Of a DNA stretch of 64,000 bases, positions 35,052 through 46,500 are shown one piece after another (the stretch's first letter is position 1; each line of letters begins with the position of its first letter). This stretch comes from Pseudomonas tohonis (GTDB taxonomy: Bacteria; Pseudomonadota; Gammaproteobacteria; Pseudomonadales; Pseudomonadaceae): contig NZ_AP023189.1 of the NCBI RefSeq assembly GCF_012767755.2, positions 2,353,501 to 2,417,500 of the forward strand, read 5' to 3'. The notes under the pieces are model-generated. The model did not search any database and was not told the origin of the DNA. It saw nothing but the letters and a program-made list of their open reading frames with translations. A program made the position numbers and the translations under genes.

Positions 35052-37067
35052 TCAGCCGGCTTGCCGCCCCTGTGGCTCCAGCGGCAGGCTTAGGCGGAAG
35101 CAGATGGGCGCGTCCTTGCCGGTGCTTTCCAGGGCGATCTCGCCACCGTGCAGGGCCGCGATGCGCTTGACCAGGTAGAGGCCGAGGCCGGCGCCGGGGG
35201 ATTGCTGGGCCTGGCTGCCGCGGAAGTATTTCTGGAACAGCAGCGGCGCCTGTTCGCGGGGGATTTCCGGGCCTTCGTTGACCACGCGGATGTCGAGCAT
35301 CCCCGCGTCCGTGCGCTCGCGCACGTCGAGGCGGATGACGCTGTCGGCCGGGGCGTGGCGGTCGGCATTGGCGATCAGGTTGCGCAGGGCGATGCGGGTC
35401 AGGCCGGTGTCGCAATGCAGCGTCTGGCGCTGACTGTGGTACTCGATGCGGGTGCGTCCGGGGGGCACGTCGCTGGTGCTGCGCGCCAGCAGCTCGGGCA
35501 GGTTCTCTTCGGTGCGGCGCAGCTCGGTGCTGGTCTCGGCCATGCGGTCGTGGTTGAGGTAGTTGTCCACCAGGGTCAGCAGGCGGGTGGTGGACTCGCG
35601 GATGTTCTGGCAGCGCTGCTCGTTGCGCTCGGGGGCGCTGCCGAGGTTGCGGGCGATCTGCTGGGCCGAGGTGGCGATGATCGCCAGCGGCGTGCGGAAT
35701 TCGTGGGAGACCATCGCCACGAAGTCGCGCTGCTCCTCGCGGATGCGCTGCTCCTGGCGCAGCAGCTCGCGCAGCTCGCCCTCCAGCTCGGTGCGCCGGC
35801 GGATCTCGTCGCGCAGTTCCAGGGTGCGGGCGTCGATCTGGCGTTCGAGGTGGGCGTTCTGGTCCTGCAGCACGTGCTTGAGCCTGCTCTCGGCGCGGCT
35901 CTTTTCGTCCTTCAGCTTCCGGTAGTGATTGATGATGCGCATGCTCATCAGCAGCATGTGCAGCAGGGTGCCGAGCGCGGCGGCGTTGTCGGTGGCGAAG
36001 GAGGTGGGGACGATGCCGAGGTTGCGCAGGAAGCTGACGATCACCCCGGCGTAGTAGATGCCGAAGATGAGCAGGAACACCCGCGCCGAGGCATGGCCCT
36101 GGAACAGCATGCGCACGGCCATGCCGATCAGCAGCGGGATGGTCAGCAAGGAGGCGATCTGCACCAGCGGTGCGCCGGTCTGGTAGTGCCCGGCGAGCAC
36201 CGCCGTGGCGGAGGCGAGGCCGATGACCACGCTGAGCACCGTGAGCACGCGCCGCAAGCTCACCATGTCCCTGGGCCTCAGCTGGCGCTGGGCGAAGATG
36301 AAGCCGAGCGGCAGGCTGGCGGCCAGGCCGCAGCCCAGCATGCGGTCGCTGATGCTCCCGGGGATGCCGAAGACCTGTTGCGGCAACCCGTAGCTGAGGC
36401 TCTCGATGGCGATGCAGCAGCTCACGTAGATCAGGTACCAGCCGCTTTCCGGCGCGCGGGTCATGCGCCAGAACACGCTGTGGAAGACGATCAGCGCGAG
36501 GTAGATGCCGAAGTACAGGCCCGAGCCCAGGTATTCCACGCGGGTGCGGTCGCCGAACTCGGCGGTGGGCATCAGGCGCACGCTCACCGACATGGCGTTG
36601 CGCGCCTCCAGCCGCAGCAGCAGCCAGCGCGGCTGGTCGGGCTGCAGGGTGAGGGCGAAGGAGGGCGTGCGGTAGTCGACTTCCCAGTTCTTGCGGTTGA
36701 TGGATTCGCCGCCCTGGACCACCCGGGGCGCGCCGCCCGTCTCGTAGTCATAGAGGGTCACGCCGTCGATCAGGGCGTTGTTCAGGGTCAGCATCCAGCG
36801 CTCGGGTGATTCGGGGCCGGCCTGCACCTGCAGGCGCAGCCAGATCACGCTGCGGGTGAAGCCGGCATTCAGCGCACCGGGCAGCGCCTTCCAGCCTTCG
36901 GCCTGCATGGCGCCAGCGGCGTCGAGGCGGCCATCGGGGTCGTCCAGGCGCTCCAGGTAGCCCCGGGTGCCGTGCGTGCGCTCGCCCAGTTGCAGGGTGT
37001 CGGCGCCTGCCTGCCAGGGCAGCAGCAGGCACAGGCAGAACAGCAGGAAGTGCAGGGGACGGGTCAT
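35052..37067 (-). CDS. 7TMR-DISM sensor histidine kinase
   Basis: A 671-residue protein. The ATG at 37067 is chosen because a signal peptide follows (FLLFCLCLLLPWQAGA); the longer open frame upstream has no similarity. Order: periplasmic DISMED2-like domain (about 25-180), seven transmembrane helices (about 185-385), coiled coil, HisKA with H-box VSHEFRTPL (about residue 450), and HATPase with N-box LRNLIANADRHAP, G1 VVNEGPEIP and G2 GAGLGLYLVKRIAALHGG. No receiver is fused. DISM sensors often bind carbohydrate-like or small ligands. It is divergent from one response regulator and near another, all upstream of the adhesin secretion operon. Confidence 0.88.
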   Translation of the reverse strand: MTRPLHFLLFCLCLLLPWQAGADTLQLGERTHGTRGYLERLDDPDGRLDAAGAMQAEGWKALPGALNAGFTRSVIWLRLQVQAGPESPERWMLTLNNALIDGVTLYDYETGGAPRVVQGGESINRKNWEVDYRTPSFALTLQPDQPRWLLLRLEARNAMSVSVRLMPTAEFGDRTRVEYLGSGLYFGIYLALIVFHSVFWRMTRAPESGWYLIYVSCCIAIESLSYGLPQQVFGIPGSISDRMLGCGLAASLPLGFIFAQRQLRPRDMVSLRRVLTVLSVVIGLASATAVLAGHYQTGAPLVQIASLLTIPLLIGMAVRMLFQGHASARVFLLIFGIYYAGVIVSFLRNLGIVPTSFATDNAAALGTLLHMLLMSMRIINHYRKLKDEKSRAESRLKHVLQDQNAHLERQIDARTLELRDEIRRRTELEGELRELLRQEQRIREEQRDFVAMVSHEFRTPLAIIATSAQQIARNLGSAPERNEQRCQNIRESTTRLLTLVDNYLNHDRMAETSTELRRTEENLPELLARSTSDVPPGRTRIEYHSQRQTLHCDTGLTRIALRNLIANADRHAPADSVIRLDVRERTDAGMLDIRVVNEGPEIPREQAPLLFQKYFRGSQAQQSPGAGLGLYLVKRIAALHGGEIALESTGKDAPICFRLSLPLEPQGRQAG

Positions 37068-37325
37068 CGCTCGGCGCCGGGGCTTTTCGGAAGCCGGGGA
37101 TTCTAACCGGGCTGCGGCGCGATTCGCTGCGCCGCTCAGATTTGCTCGGTTTTGCCGGGGCCTGCATGGGGTACGGTGCCGCCGTGTTTCGGGCGTGCGG
37201 CCGCCGGAACGCCGTTCGTCAGCAAGGGGCCGCAAGGGTGGATCGTCGTGCAAGAACACAGCCGGGCAAACTCGCCGATATCCGTCCTGCGCATGGCTGG
37301 CGGGGCCGCCGCATCGCTCGCGCAC

Positions 37326-38012
37326 ATGCGCCTTCTGGTGGTGGAGGCCGCGCCGGACAGCCAGCCGGACCTGTGCCTGCGCCTGCTCGGCAAGGTCGGC
37401 TTTGTGACCATGAGCACCGTCGGTTCCCTGCAGGACGCCGAAATCGCCCTGTTCGGGCCGCACATCGTCCTGCTGGAACTGGAGGGGGAGGGCCGGGCCG
37501 GGCTCGAGCTGGCCGCCCGCATCCGTAACCTGTGGCCGGGCATCGGGTTGATCCTGCTCACCGAGCCCGGCCGGCTCGACCAGCGCCTGGCGGGCTACAC
37601 CCTGGGGGCCGACCACTGCCTGGGCCGTGCCGTGGCGGAAGACGAACTGCTGTCGGCCATGGAGGCGCTGATGCGGCGCCTCGACATGCAGGCCGCACCG
37701 CTGGGCGACTGCTGGGTGATCGACGCGAAACGGCAGGCGCTCAGCGCACCGGACGGCCAGCAACTGGAGCTGAGCCGCAAGGAATGCCGGATCCTGGGGC
37801 TGCTGCGGGAGGCGCCGGAACAGACCGCCAACCGCCGCGTGCTGGCCGAAGGGCTGGGCGAGGACTACCTGACCTACGACGAGCGCCGCCTGGAGGCCAT
37901 CGTCAGTCGCCTGCGCCGCAAGATCGCCGGGCTCGATGGTGCGCCAGCGCCCATCCGCTCGCTGCGCAACCAGGGGTATGCATTCATCGGTCGCCTGCTC
38001 TGCGTGGGCTGA
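37326..38012 (+). CDS. Atypical OmpR-like response regulator with degenerate receiver
   Basis: A 228-residue protein from the ATG at 37326, chosen by domain fit (MRLLVVEAAPD); the frame is open upstream and the start is uncertain. The receiver has Glu51 (IVLLELEGEG) where the phosphoacceptor Asp belongs, Ala8 in the acidic pair and Arg101 for the conserved Lys (GADHCLGRAV). The C-terminal winged helix is intact (LELSRKECRILGLLREA, DYLTYDERRLEAIVSRLRRKI). The regulator should therefore be phosphorylation-independent or locked. It is convergent with the canonical regulator (11-bp gap), and both share the unusual DYxTYDxRRL element. Confidence 0.8.
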   Translation: MRLLVVEAAPDSQPDLCLRLLGKVGFVTMSTVGSLQDAEIALFGPHIVLLELEGEGRAGLELAARIRNLWPGIGLILLTEPGRLDQRLAGYTLGADHCLGRAVAEDELLSAMEALMRRLDMQAAPLGDCWVIDAKRQALSAPDGQQLELSRKECRILGLLREAPEQTANRRVLAEGLGEDYLTYDERRLEAIVSRLRRKIAGLDGAPAPIRSLRNQGYAFIGRLLCVG

Positions 38013-38023
38013 TCCCGGGCCGC

Positions 38024-38707
38024 TCAGGCGACGATGCGCACCTTCTCGTAGAAGCAGTAGCCGGTGTTGCGCAGGGTCTTGAGCGGCAGTTCCAGGCCGG
38101 CGGCCTGCTCCACGTTACGGCGCAGGCGGCGGATCTGCGTGTCCAGCCGGCGCTGGTCGTAGGTCATGTAGTCCTCGTCGAGGGCGCGGACGATCTCGCG
38201 CCGCGAGACGATGTCACCGGCGCGCTGCATCAGGCACTGCAGCACCAGCATGTCCTGGTGCGACAGGCGCAGGCGCTGCTGGTTGGGCGTGCGCAGCTGG
38301 CGCGAGGCCAGTTCCAGTTCCCAGCGGGTGCCGCCGCGTTGCAGGCCGAGGCGTCGACGCAGGGCTTCGAGCACCGCCGTCAGTTCTTCGAGGTCGCAGC
38401 CCTTGGCCAGGTAGTGGTCGGCGCCCACGCGAAAGCCGGTGACGCGGTGGTCGGTGGAGCCCCGGGCGGTGAAGGCGACGATGCCGAGGGTGCTGCCGCG
38501 TTCGCGCAACTGCTGGATCAGATCGAGGCCGTCGCCGTCCGGCAGGCCCAGGTCGATGACCGCGAGGTGGTGGCGCTGCTCGTCGAAGGCCTCGGCGAAG
38601 CTCGCCAGGCTGTTCGCCGGGGTCACGCGGTAACCACTTTCACCGAGGAACTCGCTGAGTTCCCGGGCGAGGATCGGTTCGTCTTCGAGCAGGATCAGAT
38701 CAATCAT
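38024..38707 (-). CDS. OmpR-family response regulator
   Basis: A 227-residue protein with a complete receiver: acidic pair E8/D9, phosphoacceptor Asp52 (AVIDLGLPDGDG), Thr80 and Lys102 (YLAKGC). The winged-helix output contains LRLSHQDMLVLQCLMQRA and DYMTYDQRRLDTQIRRLRRN. It is the likely partner of the 7TMR-DISM kinase. It is divergent from the TolC-like gene across a 335-bp control region with a palindrome and a 10-bp-periodic direct repeat, so it may regulate both itself and the adhesin secretion genes. Confidence 0.87.
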   Translation of the reverse strand: MIDLILLEDEPILARELSEFLGESGYRVTPANSLASFAEAFDEQRHHLAVIDLGLPDGDGLDLIQQLRERGSTLGIVAFTARGSTDHRVTGFRVGADHYLAKGCDLEELTAVLEALRRRLGLQRGGTRWELELASRQLRTPNQQRLRLSHQDMLVLQCLMQRAGDIVSRREIVRALDEDYMTYDQRRLDTQIRRLRRNVEQAAGLELPLKTLRNTGYCFYEKVRIVA

Positions 38708-38746
38708 TCACGGAGTTCGATACGGCATCTTCCCTGGTGCGAATTC

Positions 38747-38775
38747 CGCTTTACCTACATCCATTCGGTAAAGCG
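38747..38775. promoter_or_regulatory. Perfect 9-bp palindrome in the response-regulator/tolC control region
   Basis: CGCTTTACC (38747-38755) and GGTAAAGCG (38767-38775) are perfect inverted copies with an 11-bp spacer, 40 bp upstream of the response-regulator start. A candidate binding site in a divergent promoter region. Confidence 0.5.
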
Positions 38776-38940
38776 CTGTCCTTCAAGTGACAACATTTCC
38801 TGCAGCTTATCGAACCTTTATGGAGATGGAAAAGCACGGATTCGTGCCGCTCCGCTTGCCCGAGCGCAGCGGCAGGCGGCCGCGTGAGGCCCGTTCCAGA
38901 GCGCCGCAAGCGGTGGATAAAGGGCGCGCGAGGGGGTGAA

Positions 38941-38956
38941 TGTCAGCATTTGTCAG
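38941..38956 (+). promoter_or_regulatory. TGTCAG direct repeat with 10-bp period upstream of the TolC-like gene
   Basis: TGTCAG at 38941-38946 and again at 38951-38956. Head-to-tail half-sites one helical turn apart are the usual target of OmpR-family dimers. They lie 87 bp upstream of the chosen TolC-like start. The rest of the 38708-39042 gap shows no gene. Confidence 0.5.
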
Positions 38957-39042
38957 TTTCGCGAGGTGGCATAAAGCTACCATCGCGATGCCCGGTGCCC
39001 TGCCGCCGGACCATCACGATGACCTGTAGCGGTGAGCCCTCC

Positions 39043-40425
39043 ATGCTTTCTACTTTGAAACCCGTCCTTCAAGCGCGGCGAGAGTTGCTCGCCACCTGCC
39101 TGCTGCTGTGCTCGGCGAATGCATCCGCGGAACAGGGGTTCGCCGACAGGCTCGAACGCATCCTGCGCGAGCACCAGCTGGTGCGCATGGTCGATGCCGA
39201 CGTCGAGACCGCCCGCGAGCAGGTCGCCGTCGAGAAGACCGCCTATTTCCCCAAGCTCACCGTCAACGGCAGCGCCGGCAAGCAGCACATCGACCGTGAA
39301 AACGGCGGCAACGGCAGCTATGACCCGTCCGAGGCCAGTGTCGGCATCAACCAGCTGATCACCGACTTCGGCGCCACCTCGTCCCGCGTGCAGGCCGCCA
39401 AGGTGGTGCTGGTCAAGGAAGAGGCCGAGCGCGAGCTGCAGGTGCAGAACCTGACCCTGGCCGCCATCGAGGCGCAGCTGCAGGTGATCCAGGCCCAGCG
39501 CACCCAGGCCTACGCCCGCCAGTCCGAACAGAACATCAAGCAGCAGACCTCCCTGGAGAACGCGCGCATGGAGGCGGGCCGCGGCTACGCCACCGACGTG
39601 CTGCAGGCCAAGTCGCAGCTGGCCGGTGCCGAGGCGCGTCGCGTCATGGCCGACAGCCGCATGCGTGAAGCGCTGAACCGCTACCGGGTGATCTTCGGCG
39701 AGGCCGCCATCGCAGCCGACAGCCTGGAGGGCCTGGCCATCCCCGGTGCGCGCCTGCCGGCCTCCGAGGTGGACATCATCGAAAGCGTGCGCCAGCAGAA
39801 CCCCGACGTGCTGGCCGCCATCAAGCGTGCCGAGGTGACCCTCGCCGAGCGCGACGCCGCCCGCAGCAAGGAGCTGATGCCGCGCCTGTCGTTCCGCCTG
39901 AGCCAGGCCCACTTCGACGATTACGACGGCTCCCCGGGCCGCCGCGACGACACCAAGGCCATGGTCAACTTCGACTGGCAGTTCGACCTCGGCATGCGTG
40001 CCGACCACGTCACCCGTGCCGCCGACCAGGCTGTGCTGAGTGCCGAGGAGAAGGCCGACTACGTGCGCATCCAGGCCATCGAGGAAGCCCGCAACGCCTG
40101 GGACTCCTGGCAGACCTCCCGCGAGCGTTCCGAGCACCTGCGCAACCAGGTGAACATCGCCGAGAGCTTCCTCGACCTGGCGCGCAAGGAGCGCGAGATG
40201 GGCCGCCGTTCACTGCTGGACATCCTCAACGGCGAGATCGGCCTGATCAACGCCCAGAGCGACGCGACCGCCGCCGGTATCGACGAGATCATCGCCGCCT
40301 ACCGCCTGCTGCGCGCCACCGGCCGCCTCAGCCCCGAGCTGTTCCGCCAGCCCGGCATCGTGCTCCCGGCCGAGCGGGCGCTGCCCGTGGCCGCCCTCGA
40401 TGCCGGCCAGGCCGACGCCCGCTGA
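39043..40425 (+). CDS. TolC-family outer membrane protein of the type I secretion system
   Basis: A 460-residue protein with signal peptide (LLATCLLLCSANASA) and two OEP repeats of long coiled helices. Typical pieces are YFPKLTVNGSAGKQ, GINQLITDFGATSSRVQAA, LDLARKEREMGRRSLLDILNGE and the end LLRATGRLSPELF. It resembles LapE/AggA-type TolC proteins that serve giant adhesin exporters. The ATG at 39043 is chosen because the signal peptide follows directly. It is the first gene of the tolC, adhesin, ABC, HlyD order and would form the outer-membrane channel. Confidence 0.88.
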   Translation: MLSTLKPVLQARRELLATCLLLCSANASAEQGFADRLERILREHQLVRMVDADVETAREQVAVEKTAYFPKLTVNGSAGKQHIDRENGGNGSYDPSEASVGINQLITDFGATSSRVQAAKVVLVKEEAERELQVQNLTLAAIEAQLQVIQAQRTQAYARQSEQNIKQQTSLENARMEAGRGYATDVLQAKSQLAGAEARRVMADSRMREALNRYRVIFGEAAIAADSLEGLAIPGARLPASEVDIIESVRQQNPDVLAAIKRAEVTLAERDAARSKELMPRLSFRLSQAHFDDYDGSPGRRDDTKAMVNFDWQFDLGMRADHVTRAADQAVLSAEEKADYVRIQAIEEARNAWDSWQTSRERSEHLRNQVNIAESFLDLARKEREMGRRSLLDILNGEIGLINAQSDATAAGIDEIIAAYRLLRATGRLSPELFRQPGIVLPAERALPVAALDAGQADAR

Positions 40426-40451
40426 GGCCCGTTGCACGACCGATCCGTCCA

Positions 40452-40486
40452 GCGCACGCACCTGTCCCGGGTGCGTGCGCGTTTTT
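40452..40486 (+). terminator. Intrinsic terminator between the TolC-like gene and the adhesin gene
   Basis: An 11-bp perfect stem, GCGCACGCACC (40452-40462) with GGTGCGTGCGC (40470-40480), followed by GTTTTT. It sits 42 bp before the adhesin ATG, inside an otherwise co-directional gene set. Confidence 0.8.
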
Positions 40487-40527
40487 CCCCGTACAGGTTG
40501 TAAACAGCATCCGCAGGAGTAGCCGAG

Positions 40528-43500
40528 ATGGCTGAATTGACGAGCGCGCAGATCGAAACCCTGGTACGTGCCGTTCAGGTGGTCACGGACTTCCTGACCG
40601 GCCATGCGCCCGCCGAGGTCACCTCGCTGGAGCAGGCCCTGCAGACCATGCATGACATGCTCCTGGCCGCCGGCGTACCGCTGCAGATGGCCGCCGCGTT
40701 GCGCCAGGCCGTGGCGGCCCAGGCCAACGCCGCTGCCGCCGGCACCGGCGCGGTGGATGCCTCTGCCTGGGTCGGGGCCTGGCTCGCGGATGCCCAGCTC
40801 CCGGCCCAGCCGGATGCACCGGCGGAGCGCCACGACGGCGTTCAGGCGCTGGAGGCGACCCGGTTCCCCGGCCAGCCGGACGGCTCGACCATTCCCGGCC
40901 CGGCGCCCTTCGACAGCACCTACCGCCCCGAGATCACCGGCCTGTTCGGCCAGGACATCGACCTCGACCGGCCTAACGTCACCTTCCGACCCGAGCAGGC
41001 CGCGCTCACCGGCGACATGACCGGTAGCGGCATGCTGCCGCCCGGCGTCCCGCCGGAGCTGGCCATGCTCAACCTCGACGGCATGGGCCCGGGCCTGCTC
41101 GGCGGTGTCAGCTCCGGCATCGGCACCGGTGCGGCCAGCCAGGGCACCTCGGGCGTGGCCGGCGGTGGCCTCGGCGTGTTCCCCAACCTGCGGGGCGACA
41201 CCGGCATCGGCAGCAGCCTGGCTGCCGGCACCAACAGCGAGCTGCCGGCGGGCTTCGAGCCGCCGGCCGCACCGACCCTGACCGGCGAGACCAGCGAGCC
41301 GGCCTCGGTACTCAGCGTGGCCGGCGCCCCCGAGGTGCTCGAAGGCGACGACGGCGACACCCTGGTGCTGGTGTTCACCGTCAGCCGCAGCGGCGGCACC
41401 GGCGCCAGCCAGGTGCAGTGGAACCTCTCAGGCCTGGACCCGGCCCTGTTCGGCGGCAACCTGCCGGGCGGCCTGCTGGCCTTCGCCGAAGGGCAGATGA
41501 GCCAGGAGATCCGCATCGAGGTGCCCGGCGACTACCTGGCCCAGGGCGACCGCAGCGCCACCGTGACCCTCAGCGGCCCCAGCGCCGGCAGCCAGCTCGG
41601 CCAGCCCAGCGCCAGCACCCAGATCCTCGACAACGAAGCCACCGTCAGCATCGTCGCCACCCGCGTGCAGGTGCTCGAAGGCGACGAGGGCGACCAGCAA
41701 CTGCTGACCTTCGTGATCACCCGTGACAACGGCCGCGCCCCCGCCACCGTCGACTGGAGCGCCAGCGGCCTGGACGCCGCCGACATCGGCGGCCCGCTGC
41801 CCTCCGGCAGCCTGGTCTTCGGCGTCGGCGAGGTGAGCAAGACCATCACCATCCCGCTGCTGGGCGACCGCGTGGTCGAGCCCAGCGAAGTGCTCACGGT
41901 CACCCTGGGCAACCCCAGCGCCAACCTCATCATCGGCACCGCCAGCGCCAGCACCACCGTGGTCAACGACGACGGCCTGGTGTCCATCCGTGCCAACCAG
42001 GCCCAGGTCACCGAGGGCGACAGCGGCACCACCACCACGGTCAGCTTCACCGTCACCCGTACCGATTCCCAGACCGCCGGCTCGGTGCGCTGGTCGGTCA
42101 GCGGTGTCGATGCCGACGACATCGTCGAAGGCATCGACGGCGGCATCCTGGAGTTCGCCGCCGGCGAGACCAGTCGCGACATCGTCCTCACCGTGCGCGG
42201 CGACCGCGACGTGGAGGAGAACGAGACCCTCACCGTCAGCCTGCAGAGCGACCAGAGCAACCTGCGCGTCTCCGGCGGCAGCGCCAGCACCCAGATCGTC
42301 AACGACGACACCGGCGTCAGCCTGCGCGGCGTGACCATGGACGTGGTCGAGGGCGGGCAGGGCCAGCAGACCGCGATCACCTTCCTGGTGACCCGCTCCG
42401 AGCTGCTGGGCCAGGACCTCACCATCGACTGGCGCTTCGTCCGGGTCGGCGCCCACGCCGCCGACGCCAACGACTTCGTCGCCGGGCAGAACCAGCTCGG
42501 CATGGCCGACGGCATGCCCAGCGGCAGCGTCACCTTCGCCGCCAACGAGACCCAGAAGCTGGTCACCGTCTGGGTCAAGGGCGACAACCTGGCGGAAACC
42601 GACGAAACCTTCGGCATCGTGCTGCACAACCCGCCGGCCGGCGTGCAGGTCATCAACGGCGAGGCCTACGGCACCATCCGCACCGACGAGTCCACCTACA
42701 GCATCGAGGCGCTGACCGCGTCCACCACCGAGGGCAACGGCACCGGTGGCGTGCAGGCCTTCGTCATCACCCGCACCGGCAACACCAGCGGCGCCGGGCA
42801 GGTCGGCTACCAGATCGCCGGCTATGGCGAGCTGCCGGCCGACGTCAACGACTTCGCCGCCGACCAGCCCATGAGCGGCGTCGTGCAGTTCGCCGCCGGC
42901 GAAAGCAGCAAGGTCATCTACGTGCGCCTCAACGGCGACAGCCTGATCGAGGGCACCGAGAGCTACACCGTGGCGCTGCAGGCCCAGGACGCCAACAGCC
43001 AGATCGACGTCGGCGCGGCCCTGGCCAGCATCGACCCGGACGACCAGGCGGTGTCCATCAGCGCGCGCACCGCCAACGTCCGCGAGGGCACCAGCGCCGC
43101 TCCGGTCCTGGAGTTCGTGGTCACCCGCACCGGCGAGCTGTCGCTGCCGGGCAGCGTGCAGTGGCACGTGCAGGGCTACGGCAACAACCCGGTGGACGCC
43201 GCCGACTTCGGCGGCACCCTGCCGTCCGGCACCGTCGAGTTCGCCGCCGGCCAGAGCAGCGCGGTGATCCGCTTCAGCCCCACCCCGGACAGCCACTACG
43301 AGCCCACCGAGGGCCTGCAGGTGGTCATCAGCACCAGCACCCCGGGCATGAGCGTGATCCAGGATCGCGCCACCGGCAGCCTGATCAACGACGATGCGCG
43401 CCTCTCCCTCGACGGCAGCGGCCTGACCGCCGCCGAAGGCAACAGCGACACCCCGCGCCAGCTCAACTTCACCGTGCAGCGCCAGGGCGACCTGACCCAG

Positions 43501-46500
43501 AGCGTCAGCGTCGACTGGCGCGTGGTGTTCGGCAGCGACGCCGACTCCGCCAGCCTCGCCGACTTCCTCTCCGGCACCGCCTTCAGCGGCACCCTGGAGT
43601 TCGGCCGTGGCGTGCAGAGCCTGGTGGTGACCCTGCCGCTGTCCCCGGACAACGTGCTGGAGGCCAACGAAACCTTCCAGGTGGTGCTGAGCAACCCCAG
43701 CGCCGGCGCCGAGATCTCCGTCGGCCAGGCCACCGGGGTGATCCGCAACGACGACGTGGTGTTCAACCTGCTGCCCCAGGCCGACAGCTTCGAAGGCAGC
43801 GGCGGCACCCGTGAGCTGCGCTATGTGGTCGAACGCAGCGGCGATCTCGCCGGCAGCGACAGCATCACCTGGAGCCTCGCGCCCGGCGCCCTCAACGGCG
43901 TCGACGGCAGCGACTTCGTCGGCGGCGTGCTGCCTTCCGGCACCCTGGTGTTCGCCGCGGGCGTCGATCGCCTGGAGATCGTCCTGCACATCGCCACCGA
44001 CTCGCAGCTGGAGGGCGACGAGAGCTTCGTCCTCAGCCTCGGCACGCCGAACCCCGGCGCCACCGTGGGCAACGGCAGCATCAACGGCCAACTGCTCAAC
44101 GACGACCAGCAGTTCTCCATCCAGGCCCAGGCCTCCAGCGTCAGCGAAGGCGGTGACGGCCAGGTGGCCCAGCTGAGCTTCGTGGTCAACCGCAGCGGCT
44201 ACCTCGGCGGCACCGGCAGCGTCGCCTGGCGCGTGGTGGGCGAGGGCGGCAACCCGGTGGACGGCGCCGACTTCGTCGGGGGCGTGCTGCCCGGCGGCAT
44301 TCTCAACTTCACCAGCGGCGCCACCAGCCAGACCATCACCCTGCAGGTGGCCGGCGACTACCACCTGGAGGCCAGCGAAGGCCTGCGCGTGGAGCTCTAC
44401 GACCCGGCGACCGGCTCCAGCCTGGGCACCGCCACGGCGTCGGCCACCGTCACCAACGACGACACCGGCCTCTCCATCGCCACCACCCGCAGCGGCCTGG
44501 CGGAAGGCGACAGCGGCACCGTCATCCATGAATTCACCGTGACCCGCTCCGGCGTCACCAGCGGCACCACCACCGTGGACTGGAGCCTTTCCGGCCAGGT
44601 GGACGCAGCCGACTTCGCCGGTGGCGTGCTGCCGGCCGGCACCCTGACCTTCGCCCCGGGCGAGACCAGCAAGGTGATCCAGGTCGCCGTGCGCGGCGAC
44701 CGTGATGTCGAGGGCGACGAAGCCTTCACCGTCACCCTGGGCAACGCCAGCGGCCACGCCGAGATCATCACCGGCCAGGCCCAGGGCAGCGTCGTTTCCG
44801 ACGACGTGGGCATCAGCATCCAGGCGCAGCAGGCCGAGGTGGCCGAAGGCGCCACGGGCGAGACCCAGGTCCTGCGCTTCACCGTCACCCGCAGCGGCGA
44901 CCTGTCCGGCCCGGTCAGCGTGACCTGGACCGCCAGCGGCCTGCAGGCGGACGACTTCGCCCCCGGCACCGCCCTCAACGGCCTGGTGCAGTTCGCCGCC
45001 GGCGAGACCAGCAAGGTGATCGAGCTGACCCTGGCCGGCGACGCCGTGCTGGAAAGCGACGAGACCCTCACCCTGACCCTGGGCAACCCGGCGGAAAACC
45101 CCGCCCACGACCAGACCCAGCTGCTCACCGGCAGCGCCAGCACGCTGGTGCGCAACGACGACGTCGGCCTGTCCATGGTCGCCGACCAGGCCAGCGCCGC
45201 CGAAGGCGATGCCGGCCAGGAGCGCAGCTTCACCTTCACCGTCACCCGCTCCGGCGACCTGCGCGCCACCAGCGTCGACTGGAAGGTGCAGGTGGGGCAG
45301 GGCGTCGACGCCGCCAGCCTCGCCGACTTCATCAGCGGCCAGGACGCCCTGGGCGCGAACGGCGGCCTGCCGTCCGGCACCCTGCAGTTCGCCGAGGGCC
45401 AGACCGCCGCCCAGGTCACCGTGCGCGTGTCCGGCGACGGCCACATCGAGCTGGACGAGACCTTCGGCGTCAGCCTGGAGGCCCGTGACGGCAACACCGA
45501 ACTGACCGTCGGCAGCGCCGACAGCCGCATCGACAACGACGACCTGGGCTTCTCCATCAGCCCGCTCGCCGCCGACAAGGCCGAAGGCCACAGCGGCACC
45601 ACCGCCTTCACCTTCACCGTGACCCGTGCCGGCGACCTGGGCTCGGCCGCGCTGGTGGACTGGTCCCTGGCCGGCATCGCCAATGCCGCCGACTTCGACG
45701 CCAGCACCGGCACCCTGAGCTTCGCCGCCGGCGAGGCCAGCAAGACCCTGACCGTGCTGGTCAAGGGCGACCTGGTGGTGGAAGCCGACGAGGCCTTCAG
45801 CGTCAACCTGGGCAACGCCCGCCTGGACGACGGCACCCCGCAGAACGTGGTGGATGGCAGTGCCGAGGGCGTGATCCGCAACGACGACCAGGGCTTCGCG
45901 GTGGTCGCCGAGCGCACCACCGTCAGCGAAGGCACCGGCGGCAGCCAGACCGTGATCTACCGCATCGTGCGCAGCGGCGAGCTGTCCGGCAGCGCCACGG
46001 TCGACTACGCCGTCAGCGGCGCCAACGGTGGTGACGCCAGCGACACCCTGGGCGGCCTGCCCAGCGGCACCCTGACCTTCGCCCCGGGCCAGTCGGAACT
46101 CACCGTCAGCTTCGAGCTGGCCGGCGACAGCCGCGTGGAGGGCAGCGAGGCCTTCACCCTGACCCTGAGCAACCCCAGCGCCGGCCTGGTGACCGGTGCC
46201 ACGGCCACCACTACGGTGCAGGACGACGACACCAACTTCAGCATCAGTGCCCCGGCCGCGCAGGCCGAGGGCACCCAGGGTGCCTTCACCGACATCACCT
46301 TTACCGTGACCCGCAGCGGCCTGAGCAATGCCGCCGGCTCCGTGCAGTGGCGCCTGAAGAGCGCCACCGGCCTGGACACCGCCGACTTCGCCAGCGGCCA
46401 GGACGGCAACGGCAACAACGGCGGCCTGCCCAGCGGCACCGTGACCTTCGCCGCCAACGGCAGCGACACCCAGACCATCACCATCCGCGTGCGCGGCGAC

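Noticed and set aside
37068..37763. An upstream extension of the 7TMR-DISM kinase frame to 903 codons
   Set aside because: The extra 232 codons are antisense to the atypical response regulator. A signal peptide begins at the ATG at 37067.
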